This document shows positions 16,277 to 24,861 of a stretch of 64,000 bases of DNA, in pieces (position 1 is the first letter of the stretch; every line of letters starts with the position of its first letter). A program made the position numbers and the translations under genes. Origin of the DNA: Accumulibacter sp964420975. Lineage in GTDB: Bacteria > Pseudomonadota > Gammaproteobacteria > Burkholderiales > Rhodocyclaceae. The stretch lies in the NCBI GenBank assembly GCA_964420975.1, contig CAYQVH010000003.1, forward strand, positions 1-64,000, written 5' to 3'. The notes below the pieces were generated by a model that was not told the origin of the DNA, did no database searches, and worked only from the letters and a program-made list of their open reading frames with translations.

Positions 16277-17098
16277 ATGATGTGCGCTGACTCGTCGAGC
16301 CAGTCGATGAGCGCCGCCACCCCTTTCCCGGTACCGTGGACCCGGCGGTTGATCGACGATCCCGTTGGCCTGGCGGTTGATCTTGAGGTCAATCAGGCGT
16401 GCCAGCGCTTCCGTTGGATACCACCCGGACGATTTCTGATGGGATCGCCTACTGATGAGCCCGATCGCGGTCGCTCCGAACTGCTCCATGAGGTTACGCT
16501 CAGCCATGGTTTCTGGCTGGCCGATACGGCCTGCACACAGGCTTTCTGGACAGCCGTCTGGCCGGTCAACCCCAGCCACTTTCAGGACGACCTGCGAAAA
16601 CCGGTCGAGAACATCGCTTGGCACGATGCTCAACGGTTCATCGCCGAATTGAACCGCCGGCTACCTGGACTCGACGCCCGGCTACCAAGCGAGGCGGAAT
16701 GGGAATACGCTTGCCGGGCAGGCACGACGACCCCGTTTGCCTTTGGTCAGACGGTGACCACCGACCAGATCAACTATCACGGACGTTATCCTTACGCCGG
16801 TAACGAGCCCGGCGTTTGTCGTCAAGGAACCGTGCCGGCTTCGTCGTTAGCGGCAAATGCCTGGGGCCTATATCAGATGCACGGCAACGTTTGGGAATGG
16901 TGCGCGGATTGGTTTGACGAGTATTCTCCCGAGCCGCAGGTCGACCCGCGAGGCCCAGTCGTTGGCAAGATGCGCGTGCTGCGTGGCGGAACCTGGAGCG
17001 ATCCGGCGCGTTACTCGCGATCAGCGGCGCGCAGCCGAATCGAGCCCGCCTATCGTCCCCGCAGCACGGGCTTCCGTCTCGTTCTTGGTTTCCGCTGA
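16277..17098 (+). CDS. SUMF1-domain (formylglycine-enzyme-like) protein without active cysteines
   Basis: A SUMF1/FGE-sulfatase domain fills most of the 273 residues: FRWIPPGRFLMGSP, RLPSEAEWEYACRAGT, NAWGLYQMHGNVWEWCADW and GFRLVLGF. In true formylglycine-generating enzymes two cysteines sit in the late GG-x-x-C region; here the segment reads RGGTWSDPARYSRSAARS with none. It is therefore probably not a sulfatase activator but one of the many SUMF1 proteins with other or unknown roles. No signal peptide is evident. ATG 16277 or ATG 16307 could be the start; neither has a strong ribosome-binding site. It stands alone, divergent from lexA. Confidence 0.8.
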   Translation: MMCADSSSQSMSAATPFPVPWTRRLIDDPVGLAVDLEVNQACQRFRWIPPGRFLMGSPTDEPDRGRSELLHEVTLSHGFWLADTACTQAFWTAVWPVNPSHFQDDLRKPVENIAWHDAQRFIAELNRRLPGLDARLPSEAEWEYACRAGTTTPFAFGQTVTTDQINYHGRYPYAGNEPGVCRQGTVPASSLAANAWGLYQMHGNVWEWCADWFDEYSPEPQVDPRGPVVGKMRVLRGGTWSDPARYSRSAARSRIEPAYRPRSTGFRLVLGFR

Positions 17099-17137
17099 AA
17101 TCGACTCGTCGCGCGTTCGCCCATACGGTTCCGCGAT

Positions 17138-17752
17138 TCACTCCCCGACGACGTCCACATTGGCTGGCGGAGTAAACTGAAACAAGGCCGGCGCGAGTCG
17201 TGGATTACGCTCGAGGCGCGCAAAGCGAAGAGACGTTGTCTGACCCAGGCTGTCGAGAAGTTCCATCGCCTTGAGGTCCGAACCGGCGAAACCGAGCCGG
17301 ACTTTCTCGAAACCACTGTCCGTTGTCTTGGGAATCGCCTCGATCCACTGCAGCCCATTGCTGTCGCCTGCTTCGCGCAGCGCGAAGTTCTTCTCGATCG
17401 TGCTTTCGCCAGCAAGCAACGCCGCCGGGGTTCCACCCAGTGCGGCGCCGATCTTGCGTACGGTGACCTGACGCAGATCGGGGTCGTATATCCAGACTCG
17501 TTCACCGTCGCCAATCAGCAGCTGGCTATAAGGCTTTTCGACTTGCCAGCGAAACTTGCCTGGACGCGACAGCATCATGTTTCCGCTTGCCGTCTGCGAG
17601 GTCCGGCCGTTCCGGGCGAAGACCGTCTGCGTAAATTCGGCACGGACGGTTCGTGTCGACTCAAGAAACTGATGTAGCCGGTCGATTGCTGCAGCGTAAC
17701 CGGTTTGCCAAGCCAGCAGGCAGCACGCTGCCAAGAGCGGTCTGCGGATCAT
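17138..17752 (-). CDS. lolA: outer-membrane lipoprotein carrier protein LolA
   Basis: Periplasmic chaperone of 204 residues that carries lipoproteins from LolCDE to the outer membrane. A signal peptide (about 1-22, ending GYAA) is followed by the LolA domain: TRTVRAEFTQTVF, then SGNMMLSRPGKFRWQVEKPYSQLLIGDGERVWIYDPDL, and near the C terminus FARLERNPRLAPALFQFTPPANVDVV. Its ATG overlaps the ftsK stop as ATGA. The order ftsK-lolA is common in proteobacteria. It converges on the SUMF1-domain gene. Confidence 0.94.
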   Translation of the reverse strand: MIRRPLLAACCLLAWQTGYAAAIDRLHQFLESTRTVRAEFTQTVFARNGRTSQTASGNMMLSRPGKFRWQVEKPYSQLLIGDGERVWIYDPDLRQVTVRKIGAALGGTPAALLAGESTIEKNFALREAGDSNGLQWIEAIPKTTDSGFEKVRLGFAGSDLKAMELLDSLGQTTSLRFARLERNPRLAPALFQFTPPANVDVVGE

Positions 17753-20265
17753 TCGCCGTCCCGACGGGCGAGAACTTCACGGCCGCCGCGGGCGTCCATG
17801 GCAGAGACCAGCCCCGACTTTTCCATCGCCTCGATCAAACGGGCGGAGCGGTTGTAGCCGATGCGCAGATGCCGCTGCACCAGCGATATCGATGCTCGCC
17901 GATGCTTGAGGACGATTTCGACTGCTTGGTCATAAACCGGGTCGGTTTCACCGGTGGTGTCTGCTCCGTCGCCGTTGCCGAGTCCTTCGCCGTCTTCGTC
18001 GTTGCCGCTGCCAGTGAGAATCCCGTCAAGGTAAGTCGGTGGCCCCACCTTTTTCAGGTAGTCGACGACGCGATGAACTTCGTCGTCGGCGACGAAAGCG
18101 CCGTGGACACGGGTCGGATAGCCCGTACCTGGCGCCAGAAACAGCATGTCCCCTTGGCCGAGCAGCGTTTCGGCTCCCATCTGATCGAGAATCGTTCGTG
18201 AGTCGATCTTTGACGACACCTGAAACGATATCCGGGTCGGGATGTTGGCCTTGATCAGACCGGTAATCACGTCCACCGACGGCCGCTGCGTCGCCAGGAT
18301 CAGGTGTATGCCCGAGGCGCGCGCCTTTTGTGCCAAACGGGCAATGAGTTGCTCGACGGTTTTGCCGGCGACCATCATCAGATCGGCGAGTTCATCGATC
18401 ACGACCACGATGTACGGGAGCACGGTCAGCGGTTCGGGATCGTCGGGAACGAGCGACACTGGGTTCGGAATCGTCTCGCCGCACTTGGCGGCCTCCTTGA
18501 TTCGATGATTGAGTCCGACCAGGTTGCGCACGCCCATGGCCGACATCAGCTTGTAGCGCTTCTCCATTTCTCCGACGCACCAGTTGAGGGCGTTGGCGGC
18601 CTGTTTCATGTCGACCACCACGGGTGCGAGCAGGTGCGGGATCCCTTCGTAGATCGAGAGTTCGAGCATCTTCGGGTCGACCAGAATGAGGCGCACCTGG
18701 TCAGGCTCGGCTTTGTAAAGGAGCGACAGGATCATCGCATTGATGCCGACCGACTTGCCAGAACCGGTCGTGCCGGCGACTAGAAGATGTGGCATGCGGG
18801 CAAGATCGACGACCATCGGCTGACCGCCGATGTCCTTGCCGAGCGCCATGGTCAGTGGCGACGTCATGTCGCTGTACTCGCGACTGGAAACCCCCTCGAG
18901 CAGGCGGACGACCTGACGCTTGGGATTGGGCAATTCGAGCGCCATCGACGACTTGCCCGGAACCGTTTCGACGACTCGTACAGAGACTAGCGACAACGAA
19001 CGCGCAAGATCTTTTGCGAGGTTGAGAATCTGCGCGCCCTTGACGCCGACTGCCGGCTCGATCTCGTAACGCGTGATGACTGGGCCAGGAAAGGCGGCAG
19101 TGACGGTGACCTGAACGCCAAAGTCGGCGAGTTTGCGCTCGATCAGGCGTGAAGTGAACTCCAGCGTATCGCTTCGCACGCGGTCGGTCTGCGGCGGGGC
19201 GGGCTCGAGGAGGTGGAGCGGCGGCAACCTTCCGCCCGGAAGCGTCTCCGGAAAGAGCGTGGCCTGTCGCTCGCGCTCGAGGCGCTTCTCGACCTTTGGC
19301 GGCAGCTTTGGTGGCGTGCTGACGATCACCTCTTCCGGCACTTCGATTTCCGTTCTCGCCGCAGCACTCACCGCTTCGTCGACTGGAGGAGGTGCTATTG
19401 AAGGCTCGGGGTCTGGACGTAAAGTCGGCTCTTCGCCGACTTTATGCCCGCGCTCCGGCGCGTGTTGCGTGCGGCGAGTCTGGTCGGTCTTCGCCGGTAG
19501 CGTTGGTTCGTTGGCGTCACTTCGTTTTCTCTCGCCCTCAACCACCGCTTCGCGTTCACGTGCGACTTCACGTCCGATCCGGCGGTCCTGCCAGCGTTCG
19601 AAGAAGCGTCCCATCCCGACAGCGGCGAGCTCGCACCAAGTGCCGACACGCTCTGCCGCCGTCAGCCACGACATGCTGGCAAACAGGCTCCAGCCGAGTA
19701 CGAGCAGGGAAAAGAAGACCAGTGTTGCGCCCGTGTAGCCCAGGTAACGTACCGCGAAAACGCTCAGCTCGAGACCAATGACACCGCCCGGGCCAACCGG
19801 GAGCGCCGCCTGAAGGGAATAGAAGCGAAGAGTCTCCAAGCCACTGCTGGCGGCGAGGAGTGCAAGGAAGCCGGCGATTGAAAGGTAGAGCGGGCGTCGA
19901 TCACCGGTTCGCTGATCATCGAGAAAGCGGTAGCTGCGCCAAACGAATGCGATCAGAAAGATGGTCCACCACCACGCGGAGAGCCCAAAAAGATAAAGCA
20001 ATAGATCGGCGAGCCAGGCGCCACCGCGCCCCGCAGGGTTGTGCAGGGTGGCCGTCTGAACGGCATGTGACCAGCCCGGGTCCGCTTTGTGGTAACCCCA
20101 TAGCGCCAGTGCAAGATAGCTGCCGACGGCAATCAGAAACAACCAGCGTGCTTCACGGAGCAAGATGGCGATCTTTTCCGGCAGCGGGCTTAATACAGCC
20201 GCCGGTTGACGCATTCCGCTGCCGGTTTTGCCGAGCAGCGCCATCGATCGCGTTTGTCTGGCCAC
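17749..20265 (-). CDS. ftsK: DNA translocase FtsK
   Basis: Divisome-anchored DNA pump of 838 residues that clears chromosome dimers and ends from the septum. Four hydrophobic helices lie in residues 40-195, followed by a short Pro/charged linker (about 230-365). The RecA-like motor has Walker A GTTGSGKS (498-505) and Walker B LILVDPKMLEL. The C-terminal gamma winged helix (about 770-838, ISLVQRHLRIGYNRSARLIEAMEKSGLVS) reads KOPS-type sequences. The start is GTG at 20265, three bases after the preceding regulator's stop, so translation is probably coupled; a downstream ATG at 20244 is an alternative. Confidence 0.95.
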   Translation of the reverse strand: MARQTRSMALLGKTGSGMRQPAAVLSPLPEKIAILLREARWLFLIAVGSYLALALWGYHKADPGWSHAVQTATLHNPAGRGGAWLADLLLYLFGLSAWWWTIFLIAFVWRSYRFLDDQRTGDRRPLYLSIAGFLALLAASSGLETLRFYSLQAALPVGPGGVIGLELSVFAVRYLGYTGATLVFFSLLVLGWSLFASMSWLTAAERVGTWCELAAVGMGRFFERWQDRRIGREVAREREAVVEGERKRSDANEPTLPAKTDQTRRTQHAPERGHKVGEEPTLRPDPEPSIAPPPVDEAVSAAARTEIEVPEEVIVSTPPKLPPKVEKRLERERQATLFPETLPGGRLPPLHLLEPAPPQTDRVRSDTLEFTSRLIERKLADFGVQVTVTAAFPGPVITRYEIEPAVGVKGAQILNLAKDLARSLSLVSVRVVETVPGKSSMALELPNPKRQVVRLLEGVSSREYSDMTSPLTMALGKDIGGQPMVVDLARMPHLLVAGTTGSGKSVGINAMILSLLYKAEPDQVRLILVDPKMLELSIYEGIPHLLAPVVVDMKQAANALNWCVGEMEKRYKLMSAMGVRNLVGLNHRIKEAAKCGETIPNPVSLVPDDPEPLTVLPYIVVVIDELADLMMVAGKTVEQLIARLAQKARASGIHLILATQRPSVDVITGLIKANIPTRISFQVSSKIDSRTILDQMGAETLLGQGDMLFLAPGTGYPTRVHGAFVADDEVHRVVDYLKKVGPPTYLDGILTGSGNDEDGEGLGNGDGADTTGETDPVYDQAVEIVLKHRRASISLVQRHLRIGYNRSARLIEAMEKSGLVSAMDARGGREVLARRDGE

Positions 20266-20268
20266 AGG

Positions 20269-20979
20269 TCAGGAACCCGAAACAGGCGTCGTTGCCACAG
20301 AGGGGCGCTTATCGATGATGACGATGCGCCCCGCCTCAACACGGAAGTAGCCCCGGAGTTCGAGGTCTTTCATCACGCGGCTGACCATTTCCCGCGAGGC
20401 GCCGATCATCTTGGCGATGTCCTGTTTGGTGAGGCGGCGTTTGATCACGCGCTGGCCCTTGTCGTCCTCCGCGAAGTCGATGAGCAACTTGGCAACACGG
20501 CCGTAAACGTCAAGCAGGGCAAGACTCTCGATATTGCGGTCAGCCTCGCGCAGGCGTTGGACGAGGCTCTTCATGATGTTTAGACAGAGATCGAAGTTCT
20601 CTGCCAGGCACCGTTTGAAGTCGTTTTTAGTGATCACCAGCAGTTCGCAGGTTTCGGTGGATACGACGTCGGCCGAGCGTGGACTGCCGTCGATCAGACC
20701 CATTTCGCCAAAAAACTCGCCGGGGCCAAGCAGTGTCAGAATGACTTCGCGCCCCTCTTCGTCGCTGTTGAGAACCTTGGCGCCGCCACTGATCAGAACA
20801 TACAGCGAGTCGGTGCTGTCGCCAGCGCGGACGATTGTGGTCTGGCGCGGGACTCGGCGGTGAAACGCCACTTTGGCGATCTGCTCCAATTGGGAGTCCG
20901 GGACGCCGGCAAACATCGGGATGCTGTGCAGCAGTGTTAGGCTGGGTCCTCGTCTGATTGGCTCGGTGGTTGTGTTCAT
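20269..20979 (-). CDS. Crp/Fnr-family transcription regulator
   Basis: The 236-residue protein has an N-terminal cyclic-nucleotide-binding-like beta barrel (IVRAGDSTDSLYVLISGGAKVLNSDEEGREVILTLLGPGEFFGEMGLIDGSPRSADV). A linking helix and a Crp-type winged helix (LTKQDIAKMIGASREMVSRVMKDLELRGYF) follow. It has no N-terminal Fnr cysteine cluster. The effector is not evident; the PRSADV segment has the Arg-Ser seen in cAMP-type pockets. ATG 20979 follows GGAGGAG, so it is preferred over the frame start at 21015. It directly precedes ftsK (3-base gap) and diverges from trxB. A role in controlling ftsK is not known. Confidence 0.85.
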   Translation of the reverse strand: MNTTTEPIRRGPSLTLLHSIPMFAGVPDSQLEQIAKVAFHRRVPRQTTIVRAGDSTDSLYVLISGGAKVLNSDEEGREVILTLLGPGEFFGEMGLIDGSPRSADVVSTETCELLVITKNDFKRCLAENFDLCLNIMKSLVQRLREADRNIESLALLDVYGRVAKLLIDFAEDDKGQRVIKRRLTKQDIAKMIGASREMVSRVMKDLELRGYFRVEAGRIVIIDKRPSVATTPVSGS

Positions 20980-21029
20980 GAGGCTTCGCTCCTCCACTGA
21001 AATGATTTCTATCAAAGGCTTGCGCCGCG

Positions 21030-21035
21030 ATTATA
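21030..21035 (-). promoter_or_regulatory. -10 hexamer candidate upstream of the Crp/Fnr-ftsK-lolA operon
   Basis: A perfect TATAAT is read on the minus strand about 50 bases before the regulator's ATG. I see no good -35 at standard spacing, so strength and identity are uncertain. Confidence 0.4.
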
Positions 21036-21103
21036 AGATACTTTGCAACTCTTCACTCGGCGTCGCGTGCAATCTCGGCCGTCGTGCCCGGTGCCGAGCC
21101 GGT

Positions 21104-21109
21104 TATAAT
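21104..21109 (+). promoter_or_regulatory. -10 hexamer candidate upstream of trxB
   Basis: A perfect TATAAT lies 32 bases before the trxB ATG in the divergent 162-base gap. No clear -35 element is visible at 16-18 bases. Confidence 0.4.
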
Positions 21110-21141
21110 CTGATTCGTATCTGTCAGCGGAGCTTGCGAAG

Positions 21142-22107
21142 ATGACCCCAACGACCCGCCATTGCCGCTTGCTGATCCTTGGTTCCGGTCCAGCGGGATA
21201 TACCGCCGCTGTCTATGCGGCACGTGCCAACCTGAAGCCGGTGCTGGTGACGGGCGTGGCACAGGGAGGGCAGCTGATGACTACCACCGACGTCGACAAC
21301 TGGCCGGCCGACGTCGACGGAGTACAGGGGCCGGAACTGATGCAGCGTTTTGAGGCGCACGCCCGGCGCTTCGCGACCGAGATCCTTTTCGATCATATTC
21401 ACACCGCACGCCTGAGCGAGAGGCCGTTCACCCTGCTCGGCGATACCGGAACCTACACCTGTGACGCCCTGATCATTGCCACCGGGGCATCAGCGCAGTA
21501 CCTCGGCTTACCGTCGGAGGAAGCGTATGCGGGCCGGGGCGTTTCCGCTTGTGCCACCTGCGATGGTTTCTTCTACCGCGATCAGGCGGTGGCGGTAATT
21601 GGCGGCGGCAACACGGCGGTTGAGGAGGCGCTCTACCTGTCGAATATCGCTAGCCACGTGACCTTGGTGCATCGGCGTGACAAGCTGCGCGCGGAGAAAA
21701 TTCTTCAGGACAAGCTGTTCGCCAAAGAACAGGCAGGGAAGGTGACGATCCGCTGGAATGGTACGCTCGACGAGATCCTGGGTGACCCGTCAGGGGTGAC
21801 CGGCATTCGCGTTCGTGACAAGCTGAGCGGCGCGTGCGATGAGCTTTCGGTGATGGGGGTTTTCATCGCCATCGGCCACAGGCCGAATACGGAACTCTTT
21901 GTCGGCCAGCTGGCGATGGACGGCGGTTACCTGATTACGCAGAGCGGTTTGCAGGGCAACGCCACGGCGACCTCGATCGCCGGCGTTTTTGCCGCCGGCG
22001 ACGTTCAGGATCACGTCTACCGCCAAGCCTGCACGTCGGCGGCAAGTGGCTGCATGGCGGCACTCGACGCCGAACGCTATCTGGACAGTCTCGGTTTGTC
22101 GGGTTGA
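21142..22107 (+). CDS. trxB: thioredoxin reductase
   Basis: FAD-dependent NADPH:thioredoxin reductase of 321 residues. Motifs in order are the FAD fold LGSGPAGYTAAVYAARANL, the redox pair CATC in ACATCDGFFYRDQ, the NADPH fold GGGNTAVEEALYLS, and the C-terminal FAD site GVFAAGDVQDHVYRQACTSAASGCMAA. Length and motifs are those of the low-Mr bacterial enzyme. It is transcribed away from the Crp/Fnr-ftsK operon and followed closely by an Smr gene. Confidence 0.96.
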   Translation: MTPTTRHCRLLILGSGPAGYTAAVYAARANLKPVLVTGVAQGGQLMTTTDVDNWPADVDGVQGPELMQRFEAHARRFATEILFDHIHTARLSERPFTLLGDTGTYTCDALIIATGASAQYLGLPSEEAYAGRGVSACATCDGFFYRDQAVAVIGGGNTAVEEALYLSNIASHVTLVHRRDKLRAEKILQDKLFAKEQAGKVTIRWNGTLDEILGDPSGVTGIRVRDKLSGACDELSVMGVFIAIGHRPNTELFVGQLAMDGGYLITQSGLQGNATATSIAGVFAAGDVQDHVYRQACTSAASGCMAALDAERYLDSLGLSG

Positions 22108-22137
22108 CCACCGGCACCGGTTGTTCCCTTGCGGCAC

Positions 22138-22713
22138 ATGACTTGGCGACCAGAGTCGGAGCGACGAAGCCTATTGTCGGCCGAAGACCGGGCCGCGTTT
22201 CGTGCTGCGGTCGCCGGAACGATCCCGTTACGGTCTGCCGGCCGGATAGGCGTTGAGGCGCCCAAACCGAGTCCCTTGCCGCGTCAACGGGAGCGCGACG
22301 AGGCCGCCGTGCTCGCCGAACTACTCCATGGACCACTCAGTGCGGACGACTGGCTCGATCTCGGTGGCGCCGATTCGTTCCTGCGTCAGGGATTGCCGCG
22401 AACGCTGCTGCGCGACCTGCGGCGCGGCCGCTGGAGTATTCAGGATCATGTCGACCTGCACGGCATGAATCGCCATCAAGCGCATGCTGAAGTGACGCTT
22501 TTTTTGGCCGAGTCGCGTCGTGCCGGCAAGCGCTGCCTGCGAATCGTACACGGACGTGGCCATGGGTCGCCTGGTCGCGAACCGGTGTTGCGGCAACTGG
22601 TGAAAAGATGGCTGGGGCGCTGTCACGAGGTACTCGCCTTTTGCCACGCGCCGCCGAGTGACGGCGGCGAAGGGGCGCTTTGGGTCTTGTTGCGCGGCGA
22701 CTCCCGGCGCTAG
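22138..22713 (+). CDS. Smr-domain protein (putative DNA/RNA endonuclease)
   Basis: About 191 residues. The C-terminal Smr domain (about 100-190) shows the hallmarks DLHGMNRHQAHAEV and IVHGRGHGSP. The N-terminal part is charged and probably disordered (RPESERRSLLSAEDRAAF). Stand-alone Smr proteins are linked to nucleic-acid nicking, and relatives rescue stalled ribosomes; the exact role here is unknown. Start choice: ATG 22138; a TTG at 22129 is in frame. Neither has a good Shine-Dalgarno, so coupling to trxB 30 bases upstream is possible. Confidence 0.83.
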   Translation: MTWRPESERRSLLSAEDRAAFRAAVAGTIPLRSAGRIGVEAPKPSPLPRQRERDEAAVLAELLHGPLSADDWLDLGGADSFLRQGLPRTLLRDLRRGRWSIQDHVDLHGMNRHQAHAEVTLFLAESRRAGKRCLRIVHGRGHGSPGREPVLRQLVKRWLGRCHEVLAFCHAPPSDGGEGALWVLLRGDSRR

Positions 22714-22786
22714 CGCTCGCTCCAGACGATGGGCACAACCGGCGATCTCGTCGGTCCGTCTCTCGGCGAACGCTGGCAGAGCGCAA

Positions 22787-23125
22787 TCAGAGAGCGGATT
22801 CGTCGGTCTCGCCGGTTCGGATTCGGACCACCTGTTCAACTGTCGTGACAAAGATCTTGCCGTCGCCAATCTTGCCGGTGCGCGCCGCCTTGACAATGGC
22901 GTCAATCGCGTTGTCGACCGCACTGTCGGCGACGACAATTTCGATTTTGACCTTGGGCAAGAAATCGACGACGTACTCGGCACCGCGGTAGAGTTCGGTA
23001 TGCCCTTTCTGGCGACCAAAGCCCTTGACTTCGGTCACCGTCAGGCCGGTAACGCCGATTTCCGATAACGCTTCGCGAACCTCGTCGAGCTTGAACGGTT
23101 TGATGATGGCCTCGATTTTTTTCAT
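22787..23125 (-). CDS. glnB: PII nitrogen-regulatory protein
   Basis: PII signal protein of 112 residues that reports 2-oxoglutarate, ATP/ADP and nitrogen state to partner proteins. Starting MKKIEAIIKPFKLDEV, it has the T-loop KGFGRQKGHTELYRGAEY with uridylylation residue Tyr51. The B-loop TGKIGDGKIFV and the C-terminal RIRTGETDESAL are also present. ATG 23125 has the site GGGAGACC; the longer frame is rejected because family members start here. No amtB is adjacent, so glnB is preferred over glnK, but the two cannot be separated by sequence reading alone. It lies downstream of nadE. Confidence 0.93.
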   Translation of the reverse strand: MKKIEAIIKPFKLDEVREALSEIGVTGLTVTEVKGFGRQKGHTELYRGAEYVVDFLPKVKIEIVVADSAVDNAIDAIVKAARTGKIGDGKIFVTTVEQVVRIRTGETDESAL

Positions 23126-23186
23126 GAACTGGTCTCCCGGAAAGATCGTAAAGAAATCGTAGCAGAAATCAGGGATCGGCAAGTGA

Positions 23187-24797
23187 TCAATAGAGGTCTC
23201 GGTAGCGGTTGGTGATTGGGTAACGCCAGTCCTTGCCAAATCCCCGTTGGGTTACCCGTATGCCGACCGGTGCTTGACGCCGCTTGTACTCGCTGACCTT
23301 GAGGAGATGTACGATGCGGCGAACGTCTGCTTCAGCGTAGCCGGTGGCGATAATCGCGCGCGGACTGAGATCTTTTTCCATGTACGCCTCGACGATCGCG
23401 TCGAGCACGTCGTACGGCGGCAGACTGTCCTGGTCGGTCTGACCAGGCTTGAGCTCGGCCGATGGCGGGCGCGTAATAATGCGTTCCGGGATCGCGTGCG
23501 AAACCGTGTTTCGCCAGCGGGACAGGCGGTAGACCAACGTCTTGGAGAGGTCCTTGATGACCGCAAAGCCGCCCGCCATGTCGCCGTAAAGCGTGCAGTA
23601 GCCGACGGCCATCTCCGACTTGTTGCCCGTGGTCAGCACCAGCGAGCCGGTCTTGTTCGAGAGCGCCATCAGCAGCATGCCGCGAATTCGAGCCTGTAGG
23701 TTTTCTTCCGTGATATCGGAAGGCAGGCCCGCGAATTGCGGCGCCAGCATCGCGTCCAGCGTGCGCATGGCGGGCTCGATCGGAATCTCGTCGTAGCGGA
23801 CGCCGACCCGACGAACCATCTCGCGCGCCTCGCTGAGGCTGAGTTCGGCGGTATAGGGTGACGGCATCATTACCGCCCGGACGCGTTCGGCGCCGAGCGC
23901 ATCGACTGCGATGCACAGCGTCAGCGCCGAGTCGATGCCCCCGGAAAGACCGATGATTGCACCGGGAAAGTTGTTCTTGCCGAGATAGTCGCGGACGCCG
24001 AGAACTAGCGCCTGGTAGATCTCTGCTTCGAGGCAGGGAGAGTGCGTGACCGTCGTCGCCCGGGGCTCACCGTCGACAAAATCGACCATGCCAAGGGCTT
24101 CCTCGAACTGGGGCAGGCGGCACCGTAACGTGCCCTTCGAATCGAGCACGAAGGAGCCTCCATCAAACACCAGCTCGTCTTGTCCGCCGGCGAGGTTGGC
24201 GTAGACGACGGGTAGACGAGTGCTCGCGATACGTTCCCTGAGGACCTCGGTACGCCGCTGCTGCTTGCCGATGTGATACGGCGAGGCGTTAAGGACGAGC
24301 AAGACCTCGGCTCCGGCGTCGCGCGCACGATCGGCGGCGCCGGCTTCCCAGACGTCGGCACAGATGTTTACGCCGCAGCGAACACCCTTGAGAGTGATCA
24401 CGCAAGGGCCGTCGCCCGAGTCGAAATAACGTTCCTCGTCAAAGACTTCGTAGCTCGGCAGGCGCTGCTTGTAGTACGTTGCGAGGCGTGCGCCGTCGCT
24501 GATCAGGGTGGCTGCGTTGAAGCAGCGATCGCCTCGCCGCTCGGGATGTCCGACAAGTACGGGAATGCCTTGCAAACGGCTGGCAAGCGCGTCGAGCTCC
24601 TGCTCGCAAGCGGCACAGAAGTCGGGTCGTAACAGCAGGTCTTCGGGCGGATAACCGGATAGCGCGAGTTCTGGCGTGAGTACGAGATCGGCGCCCTGCT
24701 GCCGGGCGCTCTCGGCATACTCGACAATGCGCGCGCTATTGCCGGCAAAGTCGCCGACTGTGGCATTGATCTGGGCTATCGCGATGCGAAGGAACAT
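23187..24797 (-). CDS. nadE: glutamine-dependent NAD+ synthetase
   Basis: Two-domain enzyme of 536 residues that amidates nicotinate-adenine dinucleotide to NAD+. The N-terminal nitrilase-type glutaminase domain (about 1-250) has Glu in TPELALSGYPPEDLL and nucleophile Cys in GVNICADVWE. The synthetase domain has the PP-loop SGGIDSALTL and TTGNKSEMAVGYCTLYGDMAGGF. Length is normal for the fused bacterial form. It sits between ppa and the PII gene on the same strand. A strong hairpin lies upstream, between ppa and nadE. Confidence 0.95.
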   Translation of the reverse strand: MFLRIAIAQINATVGDFAGNSARIVEYAESARQQGADLVLTPELALSGYPPEDLLLRPDFCAACEQELDALASRLQGIPVLVGHPERRGDRCFNAATLISDGARLATYYKQRLPSYEVFDEERYFDSGDGPCVITLKGVRCGVNICADVWEAGAADRARDAGAEVLLVLNASPYHIGKQQRRTEVLRERIASTRLPVVYANLAGGQDELVFDGGSFVLDSKGTLRCRLPQFEEALGMVDFVDGEPRATTVTHSPCLEAEIYQALVLGVRDYLGKNNFPGAIIGLSGGIDSALTLCIAVDALGAERVRAVMMPSPYTAELSLSEAREMVRRVGVRYDEIPIEPAMRTLDAMLAPQFAGLPSDITEENLQARIRGMLLMALSNKTGSLVLTTGNKSEMAVGYCTLYGDMAGGFAVIKDLSKTLVYRLSRWRNTVSHAIPERIITRPPSAELKPGQTDQDSLPPYDVLDAIVEAYMEKDLSPRAIIATGYAEADVRRIVHLLKVSEYKRRQAPVGIRVTQRGFGKDWRYPITNRYRDLY

Positions 24798-24813
24798 GGG
24801 TTATCCAGGCGAA

Positions 24814-24841
24814 CGCAAGGGGCGCTCGCGCGCCCCTTGCG
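24814..24841 (-). terminator. 12-base-pair GC hairpin between ppa and nadE
   Basis: CGCAAGGGGCGC (24814-24825) and GCGCCCCTTGCG (24830-24841) pair perfectly across a 4-base loop. It lies 20 bases after the ppa stop and 16 bases before the nadE start. There is no U-tract, so it may be a weak terminator, an RNA-stability element or a pause site rather than a classical terminator. Confidence 0.5.
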
Positions 24842-24861
24842 GTAGAAACCGCGCTTCGGTC

